64,000 nt of DNA from UKL13-3 sp964392775 (GCA_964392775.1 CAYMRD010000010.1:1-64000), one strand, 5' to 3'; counted from the first letter of the stretch, positions 37,235 to 44,564 are shown. Notes: generated from the sequence alone by a model not told the origin. Translations and numbers: made by a program.

Positions 37235-38185
37235 ATGTCGGAAAACGCTGCTAATCCACTCAAACGCTGGTGGTTCTTCATTTCACGCTTGTTTGTGCTG
37301 GGCGGTATGATGCTGTTTTTTTCATCATTGGCCTATATCGTTTCTGCATATTGCTGTAACTGGTTTTGGGGCGTAAACCTGATTGAACATCCTGAGTTGG
37401 TCAATAATTTCAGTTCAGACCCAATAGTGCTTAATGCCGTAAAGTTTTTGCAGGTAGCTCTTACCATAGGCATGATGATTATCCCGGCCCAATTGTTCCC
37501 TAAAGCCATTGAGCAGGATTCCAATACCTTTCTGCAACTCAAAACATCCGTAAAGCCTGTTCATTTATTGCTTGCTGTTGCCATTACCCTTGCAGCCACA
37601 CCAATGGTATCATGGATGGTAGAGTTCAACAGCAAACTAACCTTTCCGGCTGCATTAGCCGAATTGGAAGCTTCTCTGAGAGCCTCCGAAGAGCTTGCTG
37701 CTCAACTGACCAATGCGTTTGTGCAGGGAACAACCCTTTCCGATTTAGGCATTAATCTGTTAGTGATTGCTGTGGTACCGGCCATAGCCGAAGAACTTTT
37801 ATTTCGTGGAGCCATCCAGCAATTCATCCGAATGGTTTTTGGAAATATTCATGTTTCAGTAATTGTAACTGCCGCTATTTTCAGTGCTTTCCACGGACAG
37901 ATATTTGGATTCCTCCCACGTATGGCTCTTGGTATTTTATTGGGATATTTGTTTGTATACAGCGGCAGCATCTGGCCTTCCATTCTTGCTCATTTCATCA
38001 ACAATGCCATTTCTGTTTGCATCAGCCACTTTAAACTTGACGAACAAACAGCAAGCATCTTCAGCGAACAATATCATTTCAGTTTTATTTGGGTGTTGGC
38101 AAGCACAGTAATTTGTATCATTCTGGTTATCGTTTTAAATAAAACACGTTCCACTTATGTTTCTTCACTGGACACCCATTTTTAG
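37235..38185 (+). CDS. CPBP-family intramembrane glutamic protease
   Basis: A 316-residue inner-membrane protein with about eight hydrophobic segments. The family motifs are present: AEELLFRGAIQQF (EExxxR, near residue 190), then FSAFHGQ (FxxxH) and the HFINNAI motif (third). CPBP proteins are intramembrane proteases or relatives (Rce1-like) that can act in prenyl-protein processing, bacteriocin immunity or signalling. The function here is unknown. Start 37235 (MSENAANP) is used. Its last 29 bases overlap the DUF2007 gene. Confidence 0.88.
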   Translation: MSENAANPLKRWWFFISRLFVLGGMMLFFSSLAYIVSAYCCNWFWGVNLIEHPELVNNFSSDPIVLNAVKFLQVALTIGMMIIPAQLFPKAIEQDSNTFLQLKTSVKPVHLLLAVAITLAATPMVSWMVEFNSKLTFPAALAELEASLRASEELAAQLTNAFVQGTTLSDLGINLLVIAVVPAIAEELLFRGAIQQFIRMVFGNIHVSVIVTAAIFSAFHGQIFGFLPRMALGILLGYLFVYSGSIWPSILAHFINNAISVCISHFKLDEQTASIFSEQYHFSFIWVLASTVICIILVIVLNKTRSTYVSSLDTHF

Positions 38186-38372
38186 TACCGCCAACCCATT
38201 GGAAGCCGGCATGGTAGTAAGTATGCTACAGGAGAATGGCATTGATGCCGTTGAAATGAACAAACGTGATAGCAGTTATCTGTCATTTGGAATGATAGAA
38301 GTATATTGCCCCGCAGAAAAAGCCGTTTTGGCCCTGCATCTTATTCAATCAAACCGAACCGAAAATTCATAA
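38157..38372 (+). CDS. DUF2007 domain protein
   Basis: A 71-residue protein of the DUF2007 (putative signal-transducing) family: FSTANPLEAGMVVSMLQENGIDAV and the closing EVYCPAEKAVLALHLI match the usual ferredoxin-like pattern. Such proteins are short, soluble and of unknown role, perhaps PII-like. It overlaps the CPBP gene by 29 bp and ends two bases before cdsA, so it is in the middle of a tight operon. Confidence 0.85.
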   Translation: MFLHWTPIFSTANPLEAGMVVSMLQENGIDAVEMNKRDSSYLSFGMIEVYCPAEKAVLALHLIQSNRTENS

Positions 38373-38374
38373 AT

Positions 38375-39196
38375 ATGAAAAGTAATTTTGTGCAACGTGC
38401 GCTTACCGGAAGCCTATTTGTAACTGCCGCTGCCGGTTGTACGCTATTAAGCGAATGGTCGTATTTCATCCTCATGTTTGCCATTAACTTTTTGTGTCTG
38501 CTCGAGTTTTACGAATTGGTTTTACCCGATAAAAGATGGATTGAAAAATACCTTGGCATTATTGCCGGATCTCTCATTTTTATCATGTTTGCCTCTATTT
38601 TTTCGGCTGATTTATCCCTTGCCTGGTATTACCATATCATTCCTATTTTCCTGTTGATGTTCATCATTAAACTGTTTGAAAACTCGAATAACGAATTTTC
38701 AACCCTGGCCTTTCAGGTACTGGGATTGGTGTATATCACCATGCCCTTGGTGATGCTCACCAAAATGGGATATATCAACTCATTTGAATACAGTTCGGGA
38801 TTACCAATGGGATTTTTCATCTTGCTCTGGACCAGCGATACCGGAGCTTATTTAGCCGGGCGCTCATTCGGACGACATAAATTATTTGAACGTGTATCGC
38901 CTAAAAAAACATGGGAAGGCAGTATTGGCGGAGTCATTTTGGTGAGTATCGTAGCTTATGTATTATCACGATTTGAATTGTTTGATGCCGTAGATACCCT
39001 CGACTGGCTTATCATCGGATTTTTGATTGTTGTATTCGGAACCTTTGGCGATTTGTTTGAATCATTGCTCAAACGCAATCTTCACATCAAAGACTCAGGC
39101 ACCATTTTACCGGGCCACGGTGGCGTGCTCGACCGTTTTGACGGTTTGTTTTTAGCTGCTCCTGCCGTATTCTTTTATTTGTTGTTTACCAATTAA
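38375..39196 (+). CDS. cdsA: phosphatidate cytidylyltransferase
   Basis: Makes CDP-diacylglycerol from phosphatidate and CTP, feeding all phospholipid synthesis. The 273-residue membrane protein has about seven helices. The CdsA signature is near the C-terminus: SPKKTWEGSIGG, then FGDLFESLLKRNLHIKDSG, and LPGHGGVLDRFDGL. Start 38375 (MKSNFVQRAL) fits the first helix and leaves two bases after the DUF2007 stop. It is in an operon with CPBP, DUF2007 and the SRPBCC gene. Confidence 0.95.
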   Translation: MKSNFVQRALTGSLFVTAAAGCTLLSEWSYFILMFAINFLCLLEFYELVLPDKRWIEKYLGIIAGSLIFIMFASIFSADLSLAWYYHIIPIFLLMFIIKLFENSNNEFSTLAFQVLGLVYITMPLVMLTKMGYINSFEYSSGLPMGFFILLWTSDTGAYLAGRSFGRHKLFERVSPKKTWEGSIGGVILVSIVAYVLSRFELFDAVDTLDWLIIGFLIVVFGTFGDLFESLLKRNLHIKDSGTILPGHGGVLDRFDGLFLAAPAVFFYLLFTN

Positions 39197-39202
39197 CCGT
39201 AC

Positions 39203-39733
39203 ATGAAACTCTTTAAAGTATACCTTATTATAGCTTTGATTGTGGGTGCGTTTGTGGGCATCTCCCGCTTTTTTTCTCCATCGTACCGTGTGCAGGAAAC
39301 CATTGTGGTGAACAAACCGATTGACCAAACTTTTGCTTATATGAGCAATATGAAAAACTGGGAACAGTGGAGCTTGTGGAACAAAACACTCGACAGCACT
39401 TTGTTTATTTTTTATACGCCCAAAGCCGACTCCTTGGGAGCCCGCCAGTACCTTGCAGGTGAACTAATCGGAAAAGGATTTATTGAAATCAATCAGTATG
39501 TGGCTTCTCACTATTTAGGCTACCGCATGACGCTGCGTGAAGGAGAAATTACCGCCAATGGTGCTTTTGAATTTACTGACATCAGCGGAACACAAACCCA
39601 GATTGCATGGATTGATTCGGGCAATGTGGGAAATAACCCCATTAAACGCTACATGATTCCGTTTGTGACCAAAAGTACAGCCGAAACCTTCCGCACCGGA
39701 CTGGCCCGTATCAAAACAGCTATCGAGCAATAA
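39203..39733 (+). CDS. SRPBCC-family (START-like) protein
   Basis: A 176-residue protein with an N-terminal membrane anchor (LYLIIALIVGAFVGISRF-like, residues 5-22) and a polyketide cyclase/START-like domain beginning VQETIVVNKPIDQTFAY. These domains bind hydrophobic ligands in a deep cavity. It lies six bases after cdsA and so may handle a lipid, which is inference. No terminator is obvious; the following 587 bp carry two repeat elements. Confidence 0.82.
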   Translation: MKLFKVYLIIALIVGAFVGISRFFSPSYRVQETIVVNKPIDQTFAYMSNMKNWEQWSLWNKTLDSTLFIFYTPKADSLGARQYLAGELIGKGFIEINQYVASHYLGYRMTLREGEITANGAFEFTDISGTQTQIAWIDSGNVGNNPIKRYMIPFVTKSTAETFRTGLARIKTAIEQ

Positions 39734-39825
39734 AAATCATTCCTAAATATCGCTGAAATTCCTTTATTAATAAGCCTTCGCTAATACTTTTAGCAGGAGT
39801 TATTTTATACATTTAGAATACTACT

Positions 39826-40035
39826 AAAAAGGAGGGACCTTCAGAAAATCCGCCAAAAAATGATCATCAACAGCATGTGCGATGGGCTTAGCTAAGCGTG
39901 GCGCGAGTCTCGCCATTCTGAAGTAGACAACATAGGCGAGACGCTTGGCACGCGGGGAAATGCGTTGATGTTACATTTTTCAGGATTTTCTGTCAGTCTT
40001 GATTTTTTGGTCCTTTTTTATCAAGAAAAAAGGAC
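39826..40035. repeat. long imperfect inverted-repeat element and 10-bp hairpin
   Basis: Left arm 39826-39875 (AAAAAGGAGGGACCTTCAGAAAATCC and on to CATCAACAGCAT) pairs imperfectly with right arm 39960-40019. CAGAAAATCC at 39842-39851 matches the complement of 39983-39992 exactly. A central GC-rich inverted pair (GAGTCTCGCC, GGCGAGAC) lies at 39905 and 39935. At the right edge GTCCTTTTTT and AAAAAAGGAC (40010-40035) form a separate 10-bp hairpin. There is no ORF. Confidence 0.6.
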
Positions 40036-40107
40036 GAAAGAAATTAAATAGATACAACTACTGAACAGCAGATTTTTCTTGAACAAGAATCTCATATCAA
40101 AACAAAA

Positions 40108-40265
40108 ACTGACTATCGGGATATTGTCAATTAAACTTCTTCCATCCTCCGCAGCCCCTAACCCTAAAGGGTGTTCCGCGCACAAGTCTTTTAGAAAGTG
40201 TGCGGTTGGTCCCCGCTAGGGGCAGGCGTGCGCGAGGGCAAGTTGACAATATCCCGATAGTCAGT
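40108..40265. mobile_element. MITE-like element with perfect 23-bp terminal inverted repeats, copy 2
   Basis: Bases 40108-40130 and 40243-40265 are exact reverse complements (start ACTGACTATCGGGATATTG). Direct 8-bp repeats AAACAAAA flank the ends, like a target-site duplication, though the motif is low in complexity. The 112-bp interior contains a second hairpin (CCGCGCAC ... GTGTGCGG) and no ORF. A degenerate relative is at 25873-25985. Confidence 0.75.
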
Positions 40266-40270
40266 AAACA

Positions 40271-40303
40271 AAAATCCCGTTACGACATTCGCAACGGGAT
40301 TTT
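40271..40303 (-). terminator. guaB terminator
   Basis: AAAATCCCGTT (40271-40281) pairs with AACGGGATTTT (40293-40303); read leftward it ends in T residues. The stop of guaB is 18 bp away, and the MITE-like element begins just beyond. Confidence 0.88.
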
Positions 40304-40320
40304 TTATATACGCTCTACTC

Positions 40321-41793
40321 TTATCGTTTGCTATAGTTTGGTGCTTCTTTGGTAATGGTCACATCGTGTGCGTGACTTTCTTTTGAACCCGCAGGAGTGA
40401 TTTTGATAAACTTCGCTTTTTGCAGCGACTTGATATCTTTTGCTCCTACATATCCCATACCTGCACGCAATCCGCCTACAAACTGGTAAATCACTTCTTT
40501 TAATTCGCCTTTAAACGGTACAATGCCCACAATACCTTCCGGTACAAGCTTTGCAATTTCATCTTCGGCATCCTGAAAATAACGGTCTTTTGAGCCTTCT
40601 TTCATCGCCTCAATCGAACCCATTCCTCGGTATGATTTGAACTTACGTCCTTCGTATAAAATAGTTTCTCCCGGTGACTCTTCAGTTCCGGCAAACAAAC
40701 TTCCGCTCATCACAGTACTTGCTCCGGCAGCTAATGCTTTCACCACATCTCCACTGTAACGAATACCACCATCGGCAATAACCGGAATACCTGTTCCTTT
40801 TAAGGCTTTAGCGGCTTCGTAAATGGCTGTTAACTGTGGAACACCAATACCTGCGATAATACGGGTGGTACAAATTGAACCGGGACCAACGCCTACTTTT
40901 ACGGCATCCACACCGGCAGCAGCAAGGGCTTTTGCACCTTCACCTGTTGCAACGTTTCCGGCAATGATATCCAGAGTTGGGAACAATTTACGAAGGCGTT
41001 TGATTTCCTTCAATACAAAAGCCGAATGTCCGTGAGCCGTATCAATTGTAATTACATCCACTCCCGCTTTCACCAATGCTGCAATACGATCCTGCGTTTC
41101 GGGTGTAACCCCAACAGCCGCACCTACCAATAAACGTCCGTGTTTATCTTTACAGGCATTCGGGTTATCGCGCAGCTTTAAAATATCTTTATAGGTAATC
41201 AAACCAATCAGTTTACCTTGTTTGTTTACAACAGGCAACTTCTCGATTTTGTATTTCTGTAAAATTGATTCTGCTTTTTTAAGGTCGGTACCTTCGGGAG
41301 CTGTAATGAGATTTGTTTTCGTCATTACCTCGCTCACCTTTTTGCTCATTACCTTTTCAAAGCGCAAATCGCGGTTGGTAAGGATTCCTACCAATTTATT
41401 TTTATCATCAACAATCGGAATACCACCGATTTTATTGTCGCTCATCAGTTTCAACGCTTCCTTTAAGGTAGCATTCACCAATAACGTAACCGGATCGAGA
41501 ATCATTCCACTTTCACTGCGTTTTACCTTACGCACTTCTTCAGCCTGACGCTCGATGCTCATGTTTTTGTGCAACATGCCCACTCCCCCTTGTTGCGCCA
41601 TGGCAATAGCCAAACGCGACTCGGTAACCGTATCCATCGCTGCTGAAAGCATCGGGATATTGATTTTTAGATTACGGGTAAGTTGGGTGGCGGTGCTTAC
41701 TTCTCGAGGAAGTACTTCTGAAAAAGCCGGGAGAAGCAATACATCATCAAACGTGAGGCCTTCTCCAAAGAATTTATTTTTATCGTTTATCAT
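40321..41793 (-). CDS. guaB: inosine-5'-monophosphate dehydrogenase
   Basis: Oxidises IMP to XMP with NAD+, the committed step to GTP, in the cytoplasm as a tetramer. The 490-residue length is standard. The TIM barrel starts TFDDVLLLPAFSEVLP; two CBS domains sit near residues 95-205 (MSDNKIGGIPIVDD, LPVVNKQGKLIGLITYKD); the loop GPGSICTTR carries the catalytic cysteine, and the mobile flap follows (YRGMGSIEAM). A perfect 10-bp hairpin lies directly against the start codon in the leader (41794-41820). Confidence 0.97.
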   Translation of the reverse strand: MINDKNKFFGEGLTFDDVLLLPAFSEVLPREVSTATQLTRNLKINIPMLSAAMDTVTESRLAIAMAQQGGVGMLHKNMSIERQAEEVRKVKRSESGMILDPVTLLVNATLKEALKLMSDNKIGGIPIVDDKNKLVGILTNRDLRFEKVMSKKVSEVMTKTNLITAPEGTDLKKAESILQKYKIEKLPVVNKQGKLIGLITYKDILKLRDNPNACKDKHGRLLVGAAVGVTPETQDRIAALVKAGVDVITIDTAHGHSAFVLKEIKRLRKLFPTLDIIAGNVATGEGAKALAAAGVDAVKVGVGPGSICTTRIIAGIGVPQLTAIYEAAKALKGTGIPVIADGGIRYSGDVVKALAAGASTVMSGSLFAGTEESPGETILYEGRKFKSYRGMGSIEAMKEGSKDRYFQDAEDEIAKLVPEGIVGIVPFKGELKEVIYQFVGGLRAGMGYVGAKDIKSLQKAKFIKITPAGSKESHAHDVTITKEAPNYSKR

Positions 41794-41820
41794 GGCAAAT
41801 AATCGTTTCTATTATTTGCC
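41794..41820 (-). promoter_or_regulatory. guaB leader hairpin
   Basis: In the mRNA GGCAAATAAT pairs with ATTATTTGCC around a seven-base loop. The last stem base is adjacent to the ATG. With the -7 box at 41831-41824, the transcript would start at or next to the first stem base, giving a 5'-terminal stem-loop as the entire leader. Confidence 0.6.
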
Positions 41821-41823
41821 GTG

Positions 41824-41856
41824 CGAATCTATGCTAAATGAATGAATTTAAAACAA
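41824..41856 (-). promoter_or_regulatory. guaB promoter
   Basis: The complement has TAGATTCG (41831-41824), one base off TAnnTTTG, with TTG 22 bases upstream (41856-41854). Confidence 0.45.
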
Positions 41857-41920
41857 TAAACTTGCTTAACTGATAAATATCCTAGAAAGCATCTGCTGCA
41901 TCTACGTTTGATGTCAATAA

Positions 41921-41947
41921 AAAAAGTCCAGTCTTTCGACCGGACTT
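41921..41947 (-). terminator. terminator at the left border of the island
   Basis: AAGTCCAGTC pairs with GACCGGACTT (one mismatch) around TTTC; leftward it ends in a T run. It is downstream of the Fic gene. It probably belonged to a gene lost when the island was inserted. Confidence 0.7.
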
Positions 41948-41996
41948 GCGAACGAAAAATGGGTAGTATCTCACTACGTGTGTAAGCAGAAAAACG

Positions 41997-42065
41997 AATA
42001 ACAGTTTACAGTTTGTTGTGATGGCATTCCTCAGAATTCTACTCAATAGATTATGAACAGGCTCT
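41997..42065 (-). repeat. 69-bp direct repeat, copy 1 (IS-end-like)
   Basis: Identical to 46338-46406 over 69 bases and in the same orientation. On the complement it starts GAGCCTGTTCATAATC, which resembles the ends of IS5-superfamily elements, preceded here by TAA (the Fic stop codon). No transposase is attached. Confidence 0.75.
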
Positions 42066-42739
42066 TAGGGCAGTTCAGCCCCTCCTTTACCGGTCATCCG
42101 ATCGTTTACAAGATTCCCTATAAACTTAGCAAATGGCTCAAAGTTTTGCTCCACACTTGCACTTTCAAGAGCCTGCATATATTCATCACGTTTTTCGACA
42201 GGAATAACAGTCCAAGGATACCCTCCGGAAGCTAACATCACATTCATCAAAAAGCGTCCCATGCGCCCATTGCCATCCATGTAAGGGTGAATAAATACAA
42301 AAATGAAATGCCCAAGGACTACCCTTACTGAGGCTTCCTGTTCTTCTTCCAACAATTCAAAAAGTATTGGCATAGCGTCTCGCATACCTTCTACATTTAA
42401 TGGCACATGCTTGGAATTACTTATGTAAACCTGATGACTCCGATATCCAGCTAAATCAGACGGCTTTAACAACCCTACTGCTACACTTGGATCAAACAGT
42501 TGCCTATACCATCTTGGGTGATCATTCCATACCCGTTTCCCGGAATTTTCACCTGTAAGAATTGCCTTTATGGAATCTTTAACTACTTGGAACGTTTGCC
42601 AATAACCTCTGGCAGCCATTGCGTCTCTTTGTTTCCTGTCTTCCGCATTTTCTTTCGCGTTCCATTTACCGGAACTTACTTTCGCGATTAATTCAGGTGT
42701 TACTTTGTAACGTTCGATGGATAGTGAGTGATAAGCGTC
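42065..42739 (-). CDS. Fic-domain half of a frameshifted AbiEi-Fic fusion gene
   Basis: The C-terminal half of a Fic AMPylation/transferase protein. The Fic core is HPYMDGNGRMGRF, matching HxFx(D/E)GNGRxxR with the catalytic His. The frame can be read from 42739 (DAYHSLSIERYKV..., no ATG until 42619), and these 40 residues are family sequence. They continue the last residues of the upstream half (DIYLT) exactly, if one T near 42740 is ignored. The expressed product, if any, would start at 42619 (184 residues) and lack the N-terminal part. The stop lies at the edge of the 69-bp repeat, so a few C-terminal residues may be missing too. It is either a pseudogene, a frameshifting gene or a sequencing error. 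Confidence 0.8.
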   Translation of the reverse strand, partial: DAYHSLSIERYKVTPELIAKVSSGKWNAKENAEDRKQRDAMAARGYWQTFQVVKDSIKAILTGENSGKRVWNDHPRWYRQLFDPSVAVGLLKPSDLAGYRSHQVYISNSKHVPLNVEGMRDAMPILFELLEEEQEASVRVVLGHFIFVFIHPYMDGNGRMGRFLMNVMLASGGYPWTVIPVEKRDEYMQALESASVEQNFEPFAKFIGNLVNDRMTGKGGAELP

Positions 42740-43619
42740 AAGTCAGATAGATATCATCAATATCTTTCAAAAAAGCGTCATAATCTTTAGGAAGCCCGGG
42801 AGCCTTCGGAAAATTAGCAATTACTTTCTCACGCATCTCCATCCACATCAGACGAATGCGATTTGCATAAGGGGAACGTTCGCGGGAGGATAGCTTAATA
42901 TTCAACCTAAACTCAAACGGATCTTCTTCACGTATATCATAATCCGCTTGTTTGAATGTTTCTATGATTTGATCAGCAATCCTTTCTTGATGAATATTCC
43001 GAAAAGCTCCGGCCAGTCGACCAGCCAATGTAGTGTGTCCATTTTCCAATAACGCAGGCAACAATTCCGAAGCATCCCTAATTAAGGCAAGTGCTGTGCG
43101 GGCATCTATTGCATTATGAGTATAAACCGCTCCTGTACTATAAATAAGTGCAGATTGAAGATTATATATGCGAATGCCTTTATACACCTCCATTTGTTCA
43201 ACGGGAGAAATATCTGTCTTTAAATTAAACAGTGATGTATTGTGTGGTAACGGTGTCGGTTTGTTATTTCCTTGCGAAGATCGCACAAGTAACTGATGTG
43301 GTACTGCCCAGTTGCCTGCATGAAGGAGCAAAGATTGATCAGCGGATAAACACCAGTTATCTCCATATTTACGCTCCAAAAACTGTGCAACAAATTCCCA
43401 ATATGAGCTATACCAAGCGGTGGTTTCCCCATCTCTTTCGTCAGGATTTGTAGCAATATACCACCCCTTAGTCACTTGACGCAGAAAGCCCTTTTTTACG
43501 AGTAACTGCCTGTGTTTTGCATTCGGTATATCATTCGTATGAATGCCCACCCCCCCCTCATCCTGTACATTTTTCAGAAAGGTAAGGGCTTCTGCAAATC
43601 GTTCATTAGGTGTGGCCAT
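42738..43619 (-). CDS. AbiEi-like N-terminal half of the frameshifted Fic fusion
   Basis: A 293-residue product: N-terminal winged-helix antitoxin-like domain (LKNVQDEGGVGIHTNDIPNAK; KKGFLRQVTKGWYIATNP), then the middle domain found in AbiEi-type antitoxins and in long Fic proteins (WCLSADQSLLLHAGNWAVPHQL; LAGRLAGAFRNI). It ends DDIYLT at a TGA, where related proteins run on as TDAYHSLSIE into the Fic domain. On its own it could be read as a type IV antitoxin. Upstream, between 43666 and 43785, are five 24-bp repeats likely to be involved in its regulation. Confidence 0.78.
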   Translation of the reverse strand: MATPNERFAEALTFLKNVQDEGGVGIHTNDIPNAKHRQLLVKKGFLRQVTKGWYIATNPDERDGETTAWYSSYWEFVAQFLERKYGDNWCLSADQSLLLHAGNWAVPHQLLVRSSQGNNKPTPLPHNTSLFNLKTDISPVEQMEVYKGIRIYNLQSALIYSTGAVYTHNAIDARTALALIRDASELLPALLENGHTTLAGRLAGAFRNIHQERIADQIIETFKQADYDIREEDPFEFRLNIKLSSRERSPYANRIRLMWMEMREKVIANFPKAPGLPKDYDAFLKDIDDIYLT

Positions 43620-43665
43620 AGTCTTATAATTTTTATAAATAAACCTATCTATCCTTTGCTATTCT

Positions 43666-43785
43666 TAGTAAACACATACGTAGAACTACTAGTAAACACA
43701 AACGTACAACTATTAGTAAACATAAGCGTGTTATTTTTAGTAAAACTAAACGTGTTACAATTAGTAAACGTATCAATATTAAGCA
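43666..43785. repeat. five tandem 24-bp repeats upstream of the Fic fusion
   Basis: TAGTAAAC-type units start at 43666, 43690, 43714, 43738 and 43762, exactly 24 bp apart. On the complement each has the form ACGTTTGTGTTTACTA, and the second unit contains TACGTTTG, a perfect -7 box. There is no spacer, so it is not a CRISPR array. They lie 47-166 bp upstream of the gene's start and may be operators. Confidence 0.8.
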
Positions 43786-43827
43786 TAATATATTAAGCAA
43801 CAGCAATTTAAATCAAATTACAACGAT

Positions 43828-43962
43828 TCACCCCAGAGGATGAAACCTGTTAATTAGCTCCCGCTGCTCATCTATCGAGGTCTGGCGATACCGCGCAGTT
43901 GAGGATATCTACTTATGTCCGGCCATAAGACGATAAGTTCTTGGTTCTACACAGGAACCAAA
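43828..43962 (-). pseudogene. tyrosine recombinase C-terminal remnant
   Basis: Read leftward, the frame gives GSCVEPRTYRLMAGHK, a TAG (43911-43909), then ISSTARYRQTSIDEQREL, INRFHPLG and TGA at 43830. GHK and ARY match the last His/Lys box and the nucleophilic tyrosine of phage-type integrases. The in-frame stop and lack of an N-terminus show it is dead. It suggests the island arrived by site-specific integration or lies beside such an element. Confidence 0.55.
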
Positions 43963-44014
43963 TATTAGTACTATTAATGACAAAATTCTAATGCTATTCA
44001 TTACATAAGAATCA

Positions 44015-44194
44015 AAAGTGATGAATGGGACACGTAGAAATTATAAAATCAATCAGAACAACCTCTCATACATTTAAAACAAAAAAGATAAGGTTCATTA
44101 CGCCCTCTCATTTGTCTTTCTTCAACAACAAACCTGCTGAAAACAAATGAAATATAAAAACAGAATTCGAATAAGTGATAAATGGTACACTGCC
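44015..44194. repeat. 180-bp direct repeat, copy A
   Basis: Identical to 46115-46294 over 180 bases, exactly 2100 bp apart. It opens with AAGTGATGAATGGGACAC (from 44016) and closes with AAGTGATAAATGGTACAC (44173-44190) then TGCC. These two 18-mers agree at 16 positions. Multiple terminal repeats of this kind are seen in IS21-type ends. Confidence 0.9.
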
Positions 44195-44219
44195 TATTTT
44201 ATTGAATTAGAAGTAAAAT

Positions 44220-44235
44220 ATGTAGTAAAATACAT
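44220..44235. promoter_or_regulatory. putative HipB operator O3
   Basis: ATGTAGTAAAATACAT, a 16-bp imperfect palindrome with ATGTA/TACAT half-sites, 134 bp before hipB. Confidence 0.5.
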
Positions 44236-44277
44236 TTAGTAAAATTTAAACGACAAAGAGAATAATTATGGCTAAAT

Positions 44278-44293
44278 ATGTATTTAATTGCAT
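44278..44293. promoter_or_regulatory. putative HipB operator O2
   Basis: ATGTATTTAATTGCAT, 14 of 16 bases the same as O1. It covers the -33 TTG of the hip promoter. Confidence 0.55.
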
Positions 44294-44319
44294 TTATTGA
44301 AGAATAAATATATCTTTGC
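44288..44319 (+). promoter_or_regulatory. hipBST promoter
   Basis: TTGCAT (44288-44293), 17 bases, TATCTTTGC (44311-44319), an exact TAnnTTTGC. It is flanked by palindromes O2 and O1. Confidence 0.7.
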
Positions 44320-44339
44320 TAGTAGAAATAACTCATATA

Positions 44340-44355
44340 ATGTATTTAAATACAT
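44340..44355. promoter_or_regulatory. putative HipB operator O1
   Basis: ATGTATTTAAATACAT is a perfect 16-bp palindrome that overlaps the first two bases of the hipB start codon. Confidence 0.6.
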
Positions 44356-44563
44356 GAAAAGTCTAGAATTAGCAGAAATAGTAAAAAGGAGAAGAGAAGA
44401 ATTAGGAATAACTCAAAAAGATTTAGCAGAAATGAGCGGAATTCATTTGCGAAGTATTAGTACAATAGAAAGTGGAGATGCAAACCCAACATTAGAGATT
44501 ATAAGCCAAATAGCAGATATACTGGGATTAGAAATACTATTAAAAGTTAAAGGAATAGAATAA
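44354..44563 (+). CDS. hipB: HipB-type transcriptional repressor of a HipBST module
   Basis: A 69-residue Xre-type helix-turn-helix protein (LAEIVKRRREELGITQKDLAEMSGIHLRSISTIESG). It is the DNA-binding component of the toxin-antitoxin operon and should bind as a dimer to the palindromes at 44220, 44278 and 44340. The start at 44354 is chosen because it begins the HTH domain and follows the promoter; the open frame upstream is AT-rich non-coding. It ends one base before hipS. In HipBST systems, HipB represses the operon, while HipS neutralises the toxin. Confidence 0.9.
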   Translation: MKSLELAEIVKRRREELGITQKDLAEMSGIHLRSISTIESGDANPTLEIISQIADILGLEILLKVKGIE

Positions 44564-44564
44564 T

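Noticed and set aside
41794..41860. Purine or other known riboswitch before guaB
   Set aside because: Leader is too short and only one simple stem is present.
43666..43785. CRISPR array
   Set aside because: The 24-bp units are contiguous, without spacers, and no cas gene is present.
43512..43796. 94-residue plus-strand ORF with 8-residue repeats
   Set aside because: It is only the translation of the 24-bp repeat array and runs antisense to the Fic fusion.
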